64,000 bases of DNA, from positions 7,266,001 through 7,330,000 of the forward strand of contig NC_045150.1 in NCBI RefSeq assembly GCF_008831285.2, given 5' to 3'. Numbering within the stretch: the stretch's first letter is position 1; the number at the start of each line of letters is the position of its first letter. Of the stretch, positions 60,901 to 64,000 are shown in pieces. Made by a program: the position numbers and the translations under genes. This DNA comes from Nymphaea colorata (taxonomy: Eukaryota > Streptophyta > Magnoliopsida > Nymphaeales > Nymphaeaceae). The notes beneath the pieces are model-generated. The model was not told where the DNA came from and did no database searches. It saw only the letters and a program-made list of their open reading frames with translations.

Positions 60901-62371
60901 GTTTCTGCCAATCTGAGGTAATAAGTTTTGACCATCCATGGTAATAATATCAACAAAAAATTGCAGAATCTTTTGATGCATTTTGTTAATTTTTTTCACT
61001 GTTCTGTACTTGTATATCCTCCAATAGTATACTAGGTTAGGTGGAGAATGATGCACAACTTCCTTTGTGCAGCAAACCTCTTAGCTTTGTTAGTCCTTAG
61101 CATACCTACATGTGATTGTTGATTAGTCCTTATTATACCTACATGTGATTGTTGAGATGGAAACTAAAACTTAAAGGTCATTATGAAAACTAACTCACTT
61201 AAGCTTCCTAGACTCTGTCACAGCCTGAGTGCTTAAGTAAGCTAATCTGGCAATCAATCACCTGTTGAATTGCCGAATGTATTAGAACCTCGAGAAGATG
61301 TCTTGCTCCTATTGTTAACATCTTTTCTGCGATCTGTCCAAACTGTGAGAGTAAATTTAAATATAGGCTTTGTTGTTATTCTGGAGGTGACATAAAAATG
61401 TCTTTGATTTCAAACCAAAGTACAAAAGTCACGAAATGAACAATTTATATGAGTTACATTACTTATACTTTCATTAATGATGTAATTATATGATATTCAT
61501 AGTAAGCTTGCAGAGTCATAAACTCTTAAAATGGAAGTATGTGAGCAGAAGAAATTGAAACAAGAATGTCAGGGGACTTATGGGAAGAACCACCAGGTAA
61601 GAGATGGTGTCATGAAACTGCTGTTCAAGTGAGTGAAATGTGGAGAAGAAAAAAGAAAAAGATAATAAGAAGAAGGGGCACAAAATAAGCAGAGGCGGTC
61701 ATGTGCACTGTCCAAATCAAGGCATTTAAGATCATAAAGGCATAGCACTTTTTGTCTTGATGTTTTCTCTTTATTCTTCAAAAACTGCCTTTGACACACT
61801 TTATTTATCTTCAATTGACTTTCTATTTGGATTTTTTATGCCAGTCCTTGCCAGTTATACATGATCTAAGAAAACATTTAGTGCACGGATTGTTCTAATT
61901 GTTAAAGCTAACAGAAAATAGAATTTTATTTCTTATTTTTGGCAGCAAACTTAGTCATGCCTATTTGAAGTAGAAACTTTTTTCTTATAGCAATTATCAA
62001 TTGGTTAGTTGATAAAAGAAATAATTTGCTTGCACTAGCTATTCAAATCATCGTGTTGTTTGCCTTTATTAGTATCATATTATCCGCTTATCACCTTCTG
62101 GTCATATTTCAACAGATACCAGATACTAGCCGGTGTAATCGAGCAGCGGATTTTGGAACCCTTACTTCATGAACACAAGATCATCCTCAGTGCATTATGC
62201 TTTGCTGTCCGAACTGGGAACACATTCCTGGGATCTTTGTTGTAAGATATAGCACCACCTCTAGAAGTATTGTGACAAAGTTTAAGTGTCAAATTGACAT
62301 CAAATTTTTTGTGACATGACAGGTGGGTAGATTATGCTCGTTGGATTGGTATTCAGAAAGTCAAAGAGTAA
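54974..62371 (+). CDS. RER4-like: RETICULATA-RELATED 3/4-type chloroplast protein (DUF3411)
   Basis: Eight exons with GT-AG introns: 54974-55501, 56952-57020, 58571-58702, 58794-58847, 58981-59025, 60778-60917, 62116-62241 and 62323-62371. They total 1143 nt, 380 residues, close to the roughly 390 of relatives. Residues 1-55 are Ser/Pro/Arg-rich like a plastid transit peptide. Residues 58-88 are a Gly/His-rich linker. The DUF3411 region (about 95-376) includes FRWLLQFGGFKERLLADDLF, MAIIADFMLVWLPAPTVSLR, NGAKLFAVGTSASLVGTAAT, RYQILAGVIEQRILEPLLHE and RTGNTFLGSLLWVDYARW. Hydrophobic segments around 200-220 and 265-295 suggest membrane insertion. RER proteins are plastid-envelope proteins needed for normal leaf mesophyll development and photosynthetic metabolism; the molecular activity is unknown. 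The frame, splice sites and stop are intact. RER3 versus RER4 orthology is unresolved. Confidence 0.93.
57129..57425. mobile_element. Tourist-like MITE in RER4 intron 2
   Basis: Flanked by a TAA duplication (57126-57128 and 57426-57428). Ends are GGCTATGTTTGGATGACACC and, on the opposite strand, GGTTGTGTTTGAATGACACC, an 18-of-20 match. The interior repeats ACCTGGTTTT and AAAACTGGTT words. TAA target duplication and GG...TGTTTGG ends are diagnostic of PIF/Harbinger Tourist-type MITEs. At 297 bp there is no coding capacity. The host gene's splice sites are far away and unaffected. Confidence 0.85.
59477..59508. repeat. (ATTT)n microsatellite
   Basis: Eight tetranucleotide units within RER4 intron 5. 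The same intron has a GCCTAGGCTAGCC-rich repeat fragment at 59725-59800, typical of dispersed plant repeats but too short to classify. Confidence 0.85.
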
Positions 62372-62639
62372 TCACAAGCTCCATGTTGAAGGTGAGTGAT
62401 ATTGGAAACTTTTTTTGGTATCGGCAGACCTCAAATTTTGAGGCTTGCTGTGGCTCAAGCTCGTAGGTTATTCCCAAATTTATACGCCATAGAGAGAAGA
62501 TGCAGAAATTTCTGGCGATTTGTTCTCATCGCCAATTTTGCTTATTTAAAAGCTATTTCATTAATGGATTTTCCGATATAGTTCCGGTTATGTGTAAACC
62601 TAATATTATATTTGTTGTTAAACATTTTTCATTAAGGTG

Positions 62640-64000
62640 AGGGTAACTGCTCTTGCACGTGATTTATCCTTTCTCTAGCATGTATGTGCATGTTGGGGCG
62701 TGTTACTATCTTTTCATTCTAATATCATGGAAAATTGGTATTGGAGACAGAATGTCTTCCCCACAAATTTGCCATCCTGTGATCCTTTTCGGTGATGTCC
62801 TCGGTATGTGATTGACAAGTAAGTGCATGGGTTTCATTACATAAACTAAAAACCAACCATTTGTGTGAATTCACATATATCGATTGACATCAGGTTCAGG
62901 AACAAATAGTAGTGATTATTCATGTGGAGGCCTACCCATAAGGACTTTGTAAAAGGAGCTCTCAATTTTCCTTACCACAAAGATAGGAATGTGATTGACG
63001 ATTCTCCAATACCATAGCAAAGTGGTCAGCATTGCTGAACGGGGAATAATCTAGATGCAAACAGTCTATGCAAGCCTACTTTCCGAAATGAAACGCTATT
63101 GTCTATTCTTAAATCAACTTCGGACAGTCTTCTTTGTTTAGAGGCTTGAAATTAGTTGAAACTCCAAGGTGCATGAAACCTTTTAGTGCATCGAAAAGGG
63201 TTATCTACGCCACCACTTGGATGACATACTGAAAGAGGTGAGACTCAATTTCTTTGTTAACATTTTCATGCCTAAACCACATTCCATTTCCTCGAGCACC
63301 CCTGATCCTTGACGACGTATTGAAAGAGAAATGAGCATGGATGTCTCTTTATCGATTTTCATTTTTAAACCATATGTCATTTCCTTGAGCATCTTCGAAA
63401 TTGAAAGCTTAACTAGAACCATGACGTCAACAGTCAGCAAAAAAATTTGTTGGCACGATTTTGAGGGTAGATCAAGATGGCTACATAAATTACGGTCAAG
63501 CATTTGAGGAAAAGAAAAAAAAAAAAAATTAGTAGGACCGACTCTCTTCTCAGGTTTTTCCCAACCTTTGGGTGCCAATTCCCCATAAATCTTCTCACTC
63601 ACATCCTCATTAATTTTATTTAGTTTGCATTTAGTTACCTTTCGGTTTTGTCTAAAATTAATTTTACTTGGATTATCATTTCCATTTTATCTTCAATTCG
63701 TCTACAGTTAGAATATGACTTCAATAGTTCAATTCCATTTAGTGATGTTCTTCTAATTAATTGCACGTAGTAAATTTTGCTTCATTTACCTCTTGTTTAG
63801 CATAATATACTTTAGCATCGGGTGGGTCCCTCTCCAAGATCTCATGTTCACCTAGGCCTAGCTACCAAATCATCTCCAGTTTAATTTTGTTTTAACTGTG
63901 ACCAACTTTTCTTGAAGCGTTGAAGTGTGTCTTTAGAGTTAAGTAAGCTTCACCGCATGTAGTGTTAGAACATCATACTCTCCTAGATTATTCAGTAGAT
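62640..64000. other. 3' flank of RER4-like gene, no supported gene
   Basis: After the RER4-like stop and probable 3' untranslated region (up to roughly 62.7 kb), no coding region is convincing. A 133-codon minus-strand frame at 63201-63602 covers an imperfect duplication of about 93 bp (GTATTGAAAGAG / CATACTGAAAGAG, CATTTCCTYGAGCA in both copies), which explains its internal similarity. No domain is visible. Confidence 0.5.

Noticed and set aside
63201-63602. 133-residue minus-strand protein with internal repeats
   Set aside because: The internal similarity comes from an imperfect 93-bp DNA duplication; no recognised fold or motif. Small heat-shock protein similarity was considered but not supported.

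Overview
This is a nuclear plant (angiosperm) window. The genes have GT-AG introns, two of them carry 7 to 9 introns, and the DNA between them is AT-rich and full of microsatellites, MITEs and LTR-retrotransposon remains. The gene families are plant-specific: DUF1645, an MIKC MADS-box gene, a WRKY fragment, a plant defensin and a RETICULATA-related protein. There is no CRISPR array, operon or other bacterial feature. The sequence does not fix the species. The base composition and long introns do not look like a grass.

Layout. 0-4.4 kb: non-coding DNA, then a single-exon DUF1645 gene on the minus strand (3360-4268) with a TATA box. 4.4-16.9 kb: gene-free, with microsatellites, a hAT-like MITE, a 185-bp higher-order satellite-like array (11897-12660), a tRNA-derived SINE candidate, a Tourist-like MITE and a second hAT-like MITE. 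16.96-30.6 kb: an eight-coding-exon AGL15/AGL18-type MADS-box gene on the plus strand. Its first two introns are swollen by transposons. Intron 1 holds a complete non-autonomous hAT-like element (perfect 8-bp target duplication) carrying a captured WRKY group IId fragment, and it sits in an older Ty3/gypsy remnant. Intron 2 holds GGGTAC-rich inverted-repeat elements. 31.3-36.3 kb: a decayed Ty1/copia element on the minus strand, just past the 3' end of the MADS gene.

37.2-38.9 kb: a three-exon coiled-coil gene on the minus strand, resembling the C-terminal part of MOM1-like silencing proteins and possibly truncated. 39-45.8 kb: no firm gene, but a GC-rich promoter-like stretch at 42-42.7 kb and MITEs. 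46.0 and 48.4 kb: a duplicated defensin locus with a deleted pseudogene copy upstream and an intact two-exon defensin at 48449-48785. 49-54 kb: MITEs and long (TA)n tracts. 54.97-62.37 kb: an intact eight-exon RETICULATA-RELATED 3/4-type chloroplast protein gene on the plus strand, with a Tourist-like MITE in intron 2. 62.4-64 kb: no supported gene.

The genes are independent loci with separate roles (transcription control, plastid function, defence, possibly silencing); nothing suggests a cluster acting in one pathway. The most unusual content is repetitive: the hAT-like WRKY capture inside a regulator's intron, the 185-bp array and the GGGTAC fold-back elements.
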